From contig JABBOH010000027.1 in NCBI GenBank assembly GCA_019351895.1, positions 1-63,552 on the forward strand: a stretch of DNA of 63,552 nucleotides, read 5' to 3'. A program made the translations under genes and the position numbers. The notes below the pieces were generated by a model. That model made no database searches, was not told where the DNA came from, and saw nothing but the letters and a program-made list of their open reading frames with translations. This document shows, piece by piece, positions 48,813-57,740 of the stretch. Position 1 is the stretch's first letter. Each line of letters starts with the position of its first letter. This stretch comes from Pseudomonadota bacterium. GTDB lineage: Bacteria > Pseudomonadota > Alphaproteobacteria > Acetobacterales > Acetobacteraceae.

Positions 48813-49400
48813 CTAGCTGCGCTTCGCCAGCAGTTCGAGGCGATAACCCTCCGCCCTCTCCGCTTTCTCCACCGCCAGTTCGGCCGCCAGTTCGGCCGCC
48901 TTCAGAAACGCGTCCGCTGCGAGGTCCCCAGGTTGCGGCGGCTCCGGGTTGCCGATCCAGTTCACCAGCAGCACGCGCCCTCCGGGCAGCAAACAGCCGC
49001 CGATCCGTTCGGCGGTCGCGCGGATATCCTCCATGCTCAGGAAGTACAGCACCTCGGACAAAAGGATGAGGTCGAAGCGGCCCTCGGGCCAATCGCCCGG
49101 CACCGCCCTCCGGGCGAAGCGCACATGCGCCAGATCCGCGCTACGGGTCCGGGCCTCGGCGAGCGGCCGCTCGCTGATGTCGATGCCGAGAAACGCGTCG
49201 CAAAGCGGCGCCACCTCCCGCGAAAGGACGCCGATCGAGCAGCCGACCTCAAGCCCGGAGCGGTAGCGGCGGTCGCCGATCGCGGCAACGGTCGCGGCAT
49301 ATTTCGCTGCCTCGTAGGCGCTCGTGCGGAACCGCCAGGGGTCAGGGTCCGAGGCGTAGAGGTCATCGAAGAAAGTCGCGTCGCGCGCCGCATCCGTCAT
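48813..49400 (-). CDS. NodS-like SAM-dependent methyltransferase
   Basis: 195 residues. N-terminus FFDDLYASDPDPWRFRTSAYE and then AAKYAATVAAI match the NodS family (N-methyltransferases of rhizobial lipochitooligosaccharides). SAM site GLEVGCSIGVLSREVA and GIDISERPLA; LILLSEVLYFLS follows. The natural substrate of NodS is a deacetylated glucosamine; here the adjacent gene encodes a PIG-L deacetylase, with a 4-bp overlap (ATGA). An N-methyl-amine product is therefore plausible but inferred. Confidence 0.85.
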   Translation of the reverse strand: MTDAARDATFFDDLYASDPDPWRFRTSAYEAAKYAATVAAIGDRRYRSGLEVGCSIGVLSREVAPLCDAFLGIDISERPLAEARTRSADLAHVRFARRAVPGDWPEGRFDLILLSEVLYFLSMEDIRATAERIGGCLLPGGRVLLVNWIGNPEPPQPGDLAADAFLKAAELAAELAVEKAERAEGYRLELLAKRS

Positions 49401-50128
49401 GAGAGGAGATAGGTCTCGACCGGCCGGCGGAAAACCTCCAGCAGACCGTCAGGCAGTTCGAAGCCTTCGAGATCGTCGAGGACCACGCCGCCATATTGCG
49501 TCGCATGCGTCATGATCGCCTTCTGCTTCACCTCGACCTCGCCGGAGATGTCGAGACGGTAGCCGCGCGGCTGCGGCTCATCCACCTCCACCGTGTCGGC
49601 GAGCGTCCAGCCCCATACCGGATAGCTGATCAGCGGAATGCCCTCGCGCACGGCCACGTGCTCGGCGAGCGTCGCGGCGGCGACGTGGTCGCAGTGAGGA
49701 TCGTGACGCCATGTCGAGAGGATGAGGTTGCAGCCTTGCTGTTCGCAGATCCCCGCGATGCGCCGCGCCGCGAACTGGAAAGCCGGCCCCGCGCACGGTA
49801 GCCCGGTATCCATGTGGCCCAGGAACCAGGTGTGACCGTGCGGCAAACCGAGCAGCAGCAGCGCCTCCCGTGCCTCCTGTTCGCGCAGATGCCGCAGCCG
49901 CTCGGGCGGATGCGTCTGCGAATTGGGATGGGACTGGCAGCCGTCGGTCAGGATCACGACATGCGGCGGATTACCGGCGGCACAGCATTGCGCGATCAGG
50001 CCGCCGCAACCGATGCTCTCGTCGTCCGGATGCGGCGCCAGGATAAGCGGCAACCTGCCCTGCAGAAGTTCGTCGAGCCCCACCAGCGGCAACTCGTCCC
50101 AGGCTTTCTTCACCGCGCCCATCAGCAT
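49397..50128 (-). CDS. PIG-L/LmbE-family deacetylase
   Basis: 243 residues from ATG 50128 (ATG 50179 overlaps the preceding gene and is also possible). LILAPHPDDESIGCGGLI carries the metal-binding H-DDE motif; STWRHDPHCDHVAAA gives the third His. Enzymes of this family remove N-acetyl groups from sugars (GlcNAc-PI, mycothiol and related). Cytoplasmic. It lies between the ACAD-fold gene and the methyltransferase with overlaps at both ends. Confidence 0.9.
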   Translation of the reverse strand: MLMGAVKKAWDELPLVGLDELLQGRLPLILAPHPDDESIGCGGLIAQCCAAGNPPHVVILTDGCQSHPNSQTHPPERLRHLREQEAREALLLLGLPHGHTWFLGHMDTGLPCAGPAFQFAARRIAGICEQQGCNLILSTWRHDPHCDHVAAATLAEHVAVREGIPLISYPVWGWTLADTVEVDEPQPRGYRLDISGEVEVKQKAIMTHATQYGGVVLDDLEGFELPDGLLEVFRRPVETYLLS

Positions 50129-50159
50129 GGTCTTCGACCCCCCTCGAAGCGCCGCTCCA

Positions 50160-51281
50160 TCACGCCGCCGGTAGACCATTTACCATGAAGTAGCCGGCTG
50201 CGTTATGAAGGACCTCATCGGCTGCCGGTTGCCGCAGGTAGGTCTGCAGGTCGCGCGCCACACGCTCCACCGGATTGCCGGTGAGGAACGCGCCGATCCC
50301 GAGCGATCGCTGCATAAGTTCGATGCCGTCGAGACAGGCGCGCTCCACCGCGATACGGGCGAGGCCAACCGCCGACACGATCCGGGCGCTGTCCGCCTCC
50401 AGGTCCTCGGCCATCGTCCCCGCCTGCTCCAGCAACAGCCACCCCGCCTCGTGGCCGATCAAAGCCTGACCGAAGCGGGCGCGCTGATGCGGGTCGTCCT
50501 GCCGCCCGCGCCCGATCAGTTGGAGGCGCAGCAGATCGAGCAGACGATGGAGGCCGCCGAGCGCGACCGCCGAACTGCGCCATGCGCCCGCCGAGAAATC
50601 AGGCTCCCTGAGATAGTCGCCGGGATCGCCGATGACGCGGTCCACGCCCAGGGTGACGCCGGTGAAATCCACCTGCCCCGTCACCGCCGCCTTCATGCCA
50701 GCGAGCGAGGCAGGCAAGGGCGAGGCATGCTCCAGCCCGCCGAGATCGACCAGCAGCAGCCGCGTCTCGCCGCGCGCCACGTCAGCAGCCGTCACCACGG
50801 CGTGGCTCGCGAAGCCGGCGCCGGAACAGAACATCTTGCCGCCGGTAAGCGCCAGCCGTGCATCGCCCGCGACCATGCTCAACCCGCCATCACCCGGCGG
50901 GTCCGTGACCCAAAGCGCGAACAGCGCGCCATCGCGGACGGCTGCGGAAACAACGGTTTGTTGAGCGGTATTGCCATAGCGCGCGACGATGCGCAGGGCA
51001 TTCACATGCGCCTCGACCAGCCGCCCGAGAGGAAGGCTCGCTTGTCCCAGGAGGTGCAGGAAATCGAGCAGCACGCGGCCCCGGTGGCGCTCCGTGCCGA
51101 GGCCGAGCCCACCCGACGCTATCGGCAGCGGCGCCGTCAGTGCCCCCGCTTCTGCCAGACGGCGTATCGCCTCGGCAGGAAATTCAGCAGCATCAGCGAC
51201 CAAGCCGGAGTTCTGCAGAGACGGTACCAACCGCCGGATATGCTCAAGCTCATCGGCTGGAACTCCGATCAGCGCGTCCAT
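50160..51281 (-). CDS. Acyl-CoA-dehydrogenase-fold flavoprotein lacking the usual catalytic Glu
   Basis: 373 residues. N-terminal helical domain (FPAEAIRRLAEAGALTAPLP, GGLGLG), middle beta domain (ALWVTDPPGDGGLSMVAG, LTGGKMFCSGAGFASHAVV), C-terminal helical domain (QRSLGIGAFLTGNPVERVARD). Where typical ACADs have YEGT, this one reads LQTYLRQPAADEVL, so the base that abstracts the alpha proton seems missing. Flavin monooxygenases of this fold (DszC, KijD3-type amino-sugar oxygenases) also lack it. Overlaps the GT2 gene by 13 bp. Alignment is by eye; enzyme activity uncertain. Confidence 0.8.
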   Translation of the reverse strand: MDALIGVPADELEHIRRLVPSLQNSGLVADAAEFPAEAIRRLAEAGALTAPLPIASGGLGLGTERHRGRVLLDFLHLLGQASLPLGRLVEAHVNALRIVARYGNTAQQTVVSAAVRDGALFALWVTDPPGDGGLSMVAGDARLALTGGKMFCSGAGFASHAVVTAADVARGETRLLLVDLGGLEHASPLPASLAGMKAAVTGQVDFTGVTLGVDRVIGDPGDYLREPDFSAGAWRSSAVALGGLHRLLDLLRLQLIGRGRQDDPHQRARFGQALIGHEAGWLLLEQAGTMAEDLEADSARIVSAVGLARIAVERACLDGIELMQRSLGIGAFLTGNPVERVARDLQTYLRQPAADEVLHNAAGYFMVNGLPAA

Positions 51282-52432
51282 CCCGCCGCCTCCCGCCTGT
51301 TCGCGGGCCGAGGCTCAGCCGCGGTTCCAAGCATCCGCGCGGGCGTGGGCCAAGGTTGAACAGTCGCCATCTTCAGCCGCGCCAGCATGGCCTCAGCCTC
51401 CCTCACACCCTGCGCCAACTCGGCCATCGCGATCGGCGAGCGCCTCAGCGCCGGGCTCGCACCCTCGATAGCCGCCCATGCCGTGCCGAACCACGGGCTC
51501 CGCATCAGCCGCGCGAGTTCATCGTGCGGCAGGTCGAGCGCCGTTGCGAGGCCCGAGGCGTGGCGACGGCCCGTCCAGACGAGCCTCGCTTCCGCCCGCA
51601 GCCGGGACCGGCGGATAGCCGCCCTCACAGGCTCCAGCCGGTCGTCGGCCCAGCGGTCCTGCACCAGCATCCGGCGCGCGATCGTGGCCGCCATGCCGCC
51701 ATCCGCCCGACCCACCACCCGCCCCGAGACGATGACGGAGAGCGCCGGATCATGCCGGATCTTGCAGTCCCGCCGGTCGAGCGCGGTAATCAGGGCGCGG
51801 TCCTCGCCGTGCGCCACGTTCGGCACGCCGCCGACGGCACGATAGACGGCGGCACTGATGGCGATGCTGGCCCCGGAGCCGTGGGTGTGGCGCGGCCAGG
51901 GATCATGCGGCCGGGGGTCGAGGATGCTGTCGATCTCGTCGAGGATCTCGGTGTAGCGCGTCTCGAGCGCGTCGTCGGCGACGAGATGGGCGGGGATCGC
52001 CGCCTCATCCACCGGGTCGATCGCCGCCATGCCACAGACGGCATCGACGCCGCCGCGCAGCGCCGCGAGGCTGCGAGCAACCCACTCCCCTGGGACACGC
52101 CCGTCGGCGTCGGTGGTCAGGATCGCGCCGCGCGGGCCGACCAGGGCCGCCGCCGCATCCATCGCGAGCCGGCGCGCGGTGCCCGCATTGGCTTGCGACG
52201 GCGGCAGGCTGCGTTCCACGACGTGCACAATAGGCGCAGGCGCACCGCGCTTGCGGCCGTCTAGCCTACGAACGACCTCAGCCGAGCGGTCGGTGGTGTT
52301 GTTAAGCAGCAGCAGAATGTGATCGGGCGGCTCGCTCTGATCGATAAGTGCGGCAAGACATGCGCCGATATGGGCTTCCTCGTTGCGCACAGGTATGGCG
52401 ACGGCGGACGGAAAAGCGCGAGTTTGGGCCAC
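51269..52432 (-). CDS. Family 2 glycosyltransferase
   Basis: 387 residues from GTG 52432; an upstream frame opens inside the peptidase gene and is rejected. GT-A fold: VAIPVRNEEAHIGACLAAL at the start, ILTTDADGRVPGEWVARSL (DxD-type metal site), then HGEDRALITAL and a later RWADDRLEPV. The C-terminal ~100 residues are helical. No membrane segment is obvious. It probably adds one sugar to a small acceptor rather than polymerising. First gene of a run of four overlapping genes read toward lower coordinates. Confidence 0.85.
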   Translation of the reverse strand: MAQTRAFPSAVAIPVRNEEAHIGACLAALIDQSEPPDHILLLLNNTTDRSAEVVRRLDGRKRGAPAPIVHVVERSLPPSQANAGTARRLAMDAAAALVGPRGAILTTDADGRVPGEWVARSLAALRGGVDAVCGMAAIDPVDEAAIPAHLVADDALETRYTEILDEIDSILDPRPHDPWPRHTHGSGASIAISAAVYRAVGGVPNVAHGEDRALITALDRRDCKIRHDPALSVIVSGRVVGRADGGMAATIARRMLVQDRWADDRLEPVRAAIRRSRLRAEARLVWTGRRHASGLATALDLPHDELARLMRSPWFGTAWAAIEGASPALRRSPIAMAELAQGVREAEAMLARLKMATVQPWPTPARMLGTAAEPRPANRREAAGWTR

Positions 52433-52493
52433 GGTCGTTCCAGGATTTGAGGTCCTGAGATGGCAGCGGCCCTTCCCGGCGCAAGATCGTGCC

Positions 52494-53291
52494 TCAGCGG
52501 AATTGTCGGGTTTCCCGCCACATTTCCGCGACTTCTCCCATAGCGTCTCCCGCGCCACGCCCCAGCAGGCGGAGCAAGGACCTGCTGCGCCTCGGCCGCA
52601 GCCAGAGGGCCTTCGCCTTGGTGCCGCCCATCTCGCGCACCAGCCCGTCGATATCCCCGAGCGCATCGATCAGCCCCGCCTCCAGGGCGCGCGAGCCGAC
52701 CATGTAGCTGCCGTCGAAAAGCTCCTCCTCCGGGGCCTTCAGCCGCCCGGCGCGGCGCGTCCGCACCCAGGCCTTGAAGTGGCCGTGCAGATCGTCGAGC
52801 AGTCCCTGGACGAATTCCACATCCTCCGGCCGCTCCGGGCTGAAGGGATCGAGACGGCCCTTGTTGCGCCCGGCCGTGTAGAGCCTGCGGTCCACATCCA
52901 GCCGCTGCAGCAGGCGGTTCACGCCGAAGCCGCCGCCGATGACGCCGATCGAACCCACGATGCTCATCGGGTTCGCCCGGATCTCGTCCGCGGCACAGGC
53001 GATCCAGTAGCCGCCCGAAGCGCCCACGTCGCCGATGACGGCGGTCACGCGCACACCGCTCTCCTCCGCGCGCCTGCGGATGAACTGGCCGATGAGATCC
53101 GACTGCACGGGCGAGCCGCCGGGGCTCTCGACCGCCAGGATCAGCCGCTTGCCCGCGCTTTTGCCCAGGGCGAAGCCGCGCTCCAGAAGCGGACCGGCGG
53201 ATTGGAGGTTGAGCGTCCCCGGACGCGCGGAGATCACGCCGCGCAGCTCGACGACGGGAATGGGGCGGGCACGCCAGAACAGGAGGGGCAT
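52494..53291 (-). CDS. S49-family signal peptide peptidase (SohB/SppA-like)
   Basis: 265 residues. VVELRGVISARP, LAVESPGGSPVQSDLI, then the catalytic Ser in VIGDVGASGGYWIACAA. The Lys is in AGRNKGRLDPFSPERPEDVEF. A single half-size domain, as in SohB, without an obvious N-terminal transmembrane segment, only a short WRARPIPVVE start. Degrades peptides at the membrane or in the cytoplasm. Separated from GT2 by 61 bp and probably co-transcribed. Confidence 0.88.
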   Translation of the reverse strand: MPLLFWRARPIPVVELRGVISARPGTLNLQSAGPLLERGFALGKSAGKRLILAVESPGGSPVQSDLIGQFIRRRAEESGVRVTAVIGDVGASGGYWIACAADEIRANPMSIVGSIGVIGGGFGVNRLLQRLDVDRRLYTAGRNKGRLDPFSPERPEDVEFVQGLLDDLHGHFKAWVRTRRAGRLKAPEEELFDGSYMVGSRALEAGLIDALGDIDGLVREMGGTKAKALWLRPRRSRSLLRLLGRGAGDAMGEVAEMWRETRQFR

Positions 53292-53300
53292 GGCGCGAGG

Positions 53301-56030
53301 TTATGAACCGGCGCCGCGCGGCCGACCAGCCTGCCCCGCCTCGGATGGCGGGACGTCGGCCGCGCCATTGGCCTGTCCGTCGATCGTTTTCGCGTCCCCC
53401 CGAGCGCGCGGGGGCAGGTCCAGCGTGTCGAGCCGGATATCGAGGGGGTGCTGGAAGCCGATGATGGTGGAGGGCGGGATGAGCCGGATGCCCTTTTCCT
53501 GGAAGGCGAGCTTCATGCGGCGGTTGAACTCCCTCTTCACGCTCCATCGCGCCGTATCCGTGCACGGCAACTGCCCGCTCAAGGTCGCCGTCGTGCCGTC
53601 GACGCCATCGACGCCCCAATACTGGAAGTCGCCCAGCAGGCCGTCCTTGTAGGCATCCTCCTGCCGCATCTGCGCCGAGATGTCCTTCAGCACCTGCCCC
53701 ACCGCGTCGGTGTCCTCCTCGTAGGCGACGGTGATGGTGATGACCATGTTGCCGAGGCCGCGGTTGTTGTTGGTGACCGTCGAGACCGAGCTGAACGGGA
53801 TGATGTGGATCGACCCGTCGCCCGCGCGCAACCGCAGCGTGCGGATGGAGAGGTTCTCGACCGAGCCCGACAGCCCGGCGGCGGTCACCCAGTCGCCGAC
53901 CTGCATGGCGTTCTCCAGCAGCAGGAAGATGCCGGTGATGAAATCCTGCACGAGCTTCTGCGAGCCGAAGCCGATGGCGACGCCGATGATGCTGGCGCCC
54001 GCCAGCAGCGGGCCGATATTGACCCCGATCTCGCTCAAGGCGGTCAGCACGATGATGATCATGAGCGCGATCAGCAGCGTGTTGCGCAGGATCGGCATGA
54101 CGGTCTTGAGGCGGGCCGCGCGGACATAGGCGCCCTGCTGGGACAGGTCGTCCATGTAGATCTGCATGAAGAAGTTGATCGTCTCCCAGACGATCACGGC
54201 GATCACGAGCGTCACCAGGATCGTGCCGAAGGAGCTGATCAGCCGGCCGCCGAGGCCGCCCACCTGGAACCAGTCCCAGGCATTGACGCCCCAGAGCTGC
54301 AGCAGGACCATCGCCAGGATCACCGACATGACGCAGTTGACGAGCATGCGTAGCGGCGCGTGGTAGCGGGCCGCGCGGGCCGTGATCAGCGCGTAGCGGG
54401 TGCCGTTGTCAGCGCCGGCGCTGATGGCGAAGGCCTTGTCGACCGCGCCGAGCAGGATCATCGCCACGACGCGGAACAGGATGAGCAGGCCCATCGTCTC
54501 CAGTATGAGATGCAGCGGGTGGCCGATGCCGTTGCGCACCGCCGTCGCGTAGACGATCCAGACCAGCACGATCAGGATGATCGCCTGGATGTGCCACACG
54601 CTGGCGAGCCGGGCCTTGAGCTGCTGCCATGACTTCCGCCCCTTGGCCGGGCGGCCGCGCAGCCAAGCCTCCACCTCGCGCCGGCGCTTCAGCACCATGA
54701 TGATGAGCATGACGTGGATGGCGAGGCCGAAGAGCCGCCCCAGACCGCGCTGCATCTCGAGGCTCATGCCCGAGAGCCTGCCGATCTGGATGATGGCGGC
54801 GCCGCAGACCGCCACGAGCGCGAGACGCCGGCACCAGGTGGTGAGGAATCCGGCGGCGCGGTTGGAGACATGGAACAGGCGGAGCTTGGGGCTCGGCGAG
54901 CAGAAAACGGCGCGCGCCGCCACCAGCAGAAGCCGGCAGATGACATAGGCGTTGACGACGGCCCCGGCTGTCAGCCGCATCCGCGCGTTGCCGGCGACCG
55001 GCGTCGCGAAGACCAGGGTCGCCGCCCCGAGGAACACCAGCGGCGGCACGGCGTCCACAACCATCGCCAGCAGGATGAACGGCAGGCGCTTCAGCAGCAG
55101 CCATCCGCTGTGCAGCGGGACGAAGCTCTGGAAGCCCTTGCGGGCCGTGGTGGCAGGGACTGCCACGGCCTCGGGGACCGTCAGCTCATCAGGGACTGCT
55201 GTCTCATCGGTGGCGACCGTCCCATCGGCGGCAACCGCAATCCCGGACAGCCCGGCCGCGGCCCGCAGGGTGGTCGGCGGGGTGGTCGGCGGGGTGGCCG
55301 GCGGGGCGGTCGGCGGGGCGGTCGGCGGGGCGGTCGGCGGGGCGGTCGCGGGCGCGTCGCCCAGCAGCGCCTCGGCGAGCAGAGCCTCATCCGTCGGCGC
55401 CCCAGGCACCGCGGCGGCGTCAGCGGCGGCCTCGGCTTCCGCCTCTCCCGAGACATGCCCGAGGCGGTCATAGAAGTGGCGGGTGAAGCGCCAGACGATC
55501 TGCTCGCAAACGAACCCCGCGATCAGCACGACGAGCAGCCGCCATACCGCATCGAGAACGCTGCCGAAAATCGTCGGGTTCTGGCTCAGGCTGTCTGCCC
55601 AGCTGCCGAACTCTCCGTAATCCGTGATGCTGGTGACGGTCACCACCAGGCTGGCGTCGATCTCGTCGATGAGGTTCCCGGCGCTCGCCAAGATATCCGC
55701 GCCAAGGCTGTTGGGCTTGAGCGTGACGGTCTTGGCGGCGGGCTTCGCCGCGGGCTTGGCGGCGGGGGCCGGCGCAGGTGCCGCCCTCCCGAGCACCGGC
55801 ATGACCTTCTCGAGGCTTTCCAGGGTCGTGATGAGCTGCTGGCGGTCCCGCGGATTCTGCAGGACACGCAGAAGCTGCTGAGCTTCGGCGCTCGTCAGGC
55901 CAGCCGGCGCGCCCGCAGAGGTGGTCGCGGCCGAGGCGGTCTCGGGTGCGGCCGTCGCGGCGGCCGCCGGGGCCACCGCACCCGTCAGCAGAACGATAAT
56001 GAGGAGGGTGAGGGAAAAAGCAGTTCGCAT
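53301..56030 (-). CDS. Large MscS-type mechanosensitive ion channel
   Basis: 909 residues, start ATG 56030 giving a signal peptide (MRTAFSLTLLIIVLLTGAVA). A coiled-coil region (SAEAQQLLRVLQNPRDRQQL) and a Pro/Thr/Ala-rich linker (PPTAPPTAPP) precede about ten TM segments. The pore-lining helix and MscS domain are near residues 670-780 (LLAGASIIGVAIGFGSQKLV, DFITGIFLLLENAMQVGDWV). The YbiO/YjeP-like type releases solutes on hypo-osmotic shock. The linker is coded by the 12-bp tandem repeat at 55271-55342. A 9-bp gap separates it from the peptidase gene. Confidence 0.93.
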   Translation of the reverse strand: MRTAFSLTLLIIVLLTGAVAPAAAATAAPETASAATTSAGAPAGLTSAEAQQLLRVLQNPRDRQQLITTLESLEKVMPVLGRAAPAPAPAAKPAAKPAAKTVTLKPNSLGADILASAGNLIDEIDASLVVTVTSITDYGEFGSWADSLSQNPTIFGSVLDAVWRLLVVLIAGFVCEQIVWRFTRHFYDRLGHVSGEAEAEAAADAAAVPGAPTDEALLAEALLGDAPATAPPTAPPTAPPTAPPATPPTTPPTTLRAAAGLSGIAVAADGTVATDETAVPDELTVPEAVAVPATTARKGFQSFVPLHSGWLLLKRLPFILLAMVVDAVPPLVFLGAATLVFATPVAGNARMRLTAGAVVNAYVICRLLLVAARAVFCSPSPKLRLFHVSNRAAGFLTTWCRRLALVAVCGAAIIQIGRLSGMSLEMQRGLGRLFGLAIHVMLIIMVLKRRREVEAWLRGRPAKGRKSWQQLKARLASVWHIQAIILIVLVWIVYATAVRNGIGHPLHLILETMGLLILFRVVAMILLGAVDKAFAISAGADNGTRYALITARAARYHAPLRMLVNCVMSVILAMVLLQLWGVNAWDWFQVGGLGGRLISSFGTILVTLVIAVIVWETINFFMQIYMDDLSQQGAYVRAARLKTVMPILRNTLLIALMIIIVLTALSEIGVNIGPLLAGASIIGVAIGFGSQKLVQDFITGIFLLLENAMQVGDWVTAAGLSGSVENLSIRTLRLRAGDGSIHIIPFSSVSTVTNNNRGLGNMVITITVAYEEDTDAVGQVLKDISAQMRQEDAYKDGLLGDFQYWGVDGVDGTTATLSGQLPCTDTARWSVKREFNRRMKLAFQEKGIRLIPPSTIIGFQHPLDIRLDTLDLPPRARGDAKTIDGQANGAADVPPSEAGQAGRPRGAGS
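55271..55342. repeat. 12-bp tandem repeat, six copies, inside the MscS gene
   Basis: Six near-identical units of (T/C)GGTCGGCGGGG encoding Pro-Pro-Thr/Ala repeats on the minus strand. Copy-number change would add or drop four residues without shifting the frame. Confidence 0.9.
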
Positions 56031-56124
56031 AGGCGCTCCCCGATCACGCTGCCGGGTCGCTGTCAACGTTTCACGGCGCCACGAGGCCGCGAGTTCCGTG
56101 GCGCGCCGCGCCTCCGGCGGGCCG

Positions 56125-57738
56125 TCAATAGCCGAGTGCGACGCCGTCCTTGCGGGGTTCCGATGCGCCCATCAGCACGCCCCGGTCCCAGTCGATCCAG
56201 ATCGCCTGGGAGCCGCCGATGGGGTCTTCCGCCGGAGTGAAGCGATGGCCGCGCGCCGCGAGTCCCGCACGGCTCGCCTCCGGCAACGTGGCTTCGGCCT
56301 CGACGAGTTCGGTGCCGGGGATCGGGAACAGCCTGGGCAGCTGCATCGCACTCTGCAGATCCATGCCGTAATCGACGACCTTGGTCACGAGATGCGCCTG
56401 CCCCATCGCCTGGAAATGGCCACCCATGACGCCGAAGGGCATGACGACGCGCTCGCCCGCCCCGCGGTCCTCGGTCATCATTCCCGGAATGATGGTGTGC
56501 ATCGGCTGCTTGCCCGGCGCGAGCGTGTTCGGATGCCCCGGATCGAGGGTGAAGCTCATGCCGCGGTTGTGCAGCAGCACGCCGCTTTCCGGCGCCACGA
56601 TCCCGCCGCCGAAGCTTTGGAACACCGAGTTGATGAAGCTGACGGCGTTGCGGTCGCGGTCGACGACGGTGAGATAGACCGTGTCCCGGTGCTCCGGCCC
56701 GGCAAAGGACGGCAGATCGGTGGCCGCGCGGTCCGGGTCGATGCGGCGTGCGAGGTCCGCCGCGAACTCGGCCGAGAGCAGCGTCCGGCCGGAGACCGGC
56801 GAGCCGTCGGCCAGGATCGCGCCGCGGACGGCGTAGGCGAGGCGCGCGGCCTCGATCTCGATATGTAGCCGCGCCGGGTCCATCGGATCGCCCGAGCCCG
56901 GGAAATGGGCCAGGATGTTGAGCATCAGCAGCGCGATGATGCCCTGCCCCGGCGGCGGGCACTCGTGCACCGCGTAGTCGCGGAAGCGCGTGCGGACCGG
57001 CGTCACGTAACGGCCGCCGGCGGCCGCGAAGTCCTCGGCCGTGTGAACGCCGCCCTCGGCGCGGAGAGTGGCGACCATCTCGGCCGCGACCGGCCCCTCG
57101 TAGAAGGCGGCGCGGCCGCGATCGGCGATGGCTTTCAGCGTGCGGGCAAGTGCCGGAAGCCGCAGCACGTCCCCGGCCTCGGGCGGCGCGCCGCCGGGTA
57201 GATAGGCGGCGGTCGCGGCCGGGCGCTGGGCCAGCACGTCACGGTACATCGCCCAGTCGAATGCGACGCGCGGCGTCACCGCGAAACCTTCGGCCGCGAG
57301 GGCGATGGCGGGCTCCAGCAGCCGCGCCAGCGGCATGCGCCCATGGTCGGCGTTCAGCCGGCACCAGGCGTCGACCGCGCCCGGTATGGTCACGGCATGC
57401 GGCGAACTCGCCGGAATGGCAGCGAGCCCCTGGGCACGGAGCGCGGCGGCGTCCGTGCCAGCCGGCGCGCGGCCAGCGCCGTTGAAGGCGTGGATCGTCG
57501 GGCCGCCATGCGGCGCATAGAGCACGAAGCAGTCGCCGCCGATGCCGGTCATCGCCGGCTCGGCGACCGATTGCACGGCACAGGCCGCGATGGCGGCGTC
57601 GATCGCGTTGCCGCCATCCTTCAGGACCTCGATCGCGGTGAGGGTCGCGACCGGGTGGGAGGTCGCCGCCATGCCGTGGATGCCGAGCGCGACCGAGCGC
57701 CCGGGCTTCTCGAAGTCGCGGCCGATGCCGTGGCGCAC
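56125..57738 (-). CDS. Gamma-glutamyltransferase (Ggt/YwrD-like)
   Basis: 537 residues. Autoprocessing/nucleophile Thr in PEHRDTVYLTVVDRD (~residue 355). AATSHPVATLTAIEVLKDGGNAIDAAIAA, read as GGNAIDAAIAACAVQSVAEP, and TGIGGDCFVLY are family marks; the small subunit has SGVLLHNRGMSFTLD and GGHFQAMGQA. No clear signal peptide, so it may act in the cytoplasm like YwrD-type members. It cleaves glutathione and other gamma-glutamyl compounds. It starts 2 bp after the GST stop, so the two are one operon. Confidence 0.92.
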   Translation of the reverse strand: MRHGIGRDFEKPGRSVALGIHGMAATSHPVATLTAIEVLKDGGNAIDAAIAACAVQSVAEPAMTGIGGDCFVLYAPHGGPTIHAFNGAGRAPAGTDAAALRAQGLAAIPASSPHAVTIPGAVDAWCRLNADHGRMPLARLLEPAIALAAEGFAVTPRVAFDWAMYRDVLAQRPAATAAYLPGGAPPEAGDVLRLPALARTLKAIADRGRAAFYEGPVAAEMVATLRAEGGVHTAEDFAAAGGRYVTPVRTRFRDYAVHECPPPGQGIIALLMLNILAHFPGSGDPMDPARLHIEIEAARLAYAVRGAILADGSPVSGRTLLSAEFAADLARRIDPDRAATDLPSFAGPEHRDTVYLTVVDRDRNAVSFINSVFQSFGGGIVAPESGVLLHNRGMSFTLDPGHPNTLAPGKQPMHTIIPGMMTEDRGAGERVVMPFGVMGGHFQAMGQAHLVTKVVDYGMDLQSAMQLPRLFPIPGTELVEAEATLPEASRAGLAARGHRFTPAEDPIGGSQAIWIDWDRGVLMGASEPRKDGVALGY

Positions 57739-57740
57739 GC

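Noticed and set aside
55271-55342. Tandem repeat considered as a CRISPR array
   Set aside because: Units are contiguous 12-bp repeats without spacers and code in frame for a Pro/Thr linker.
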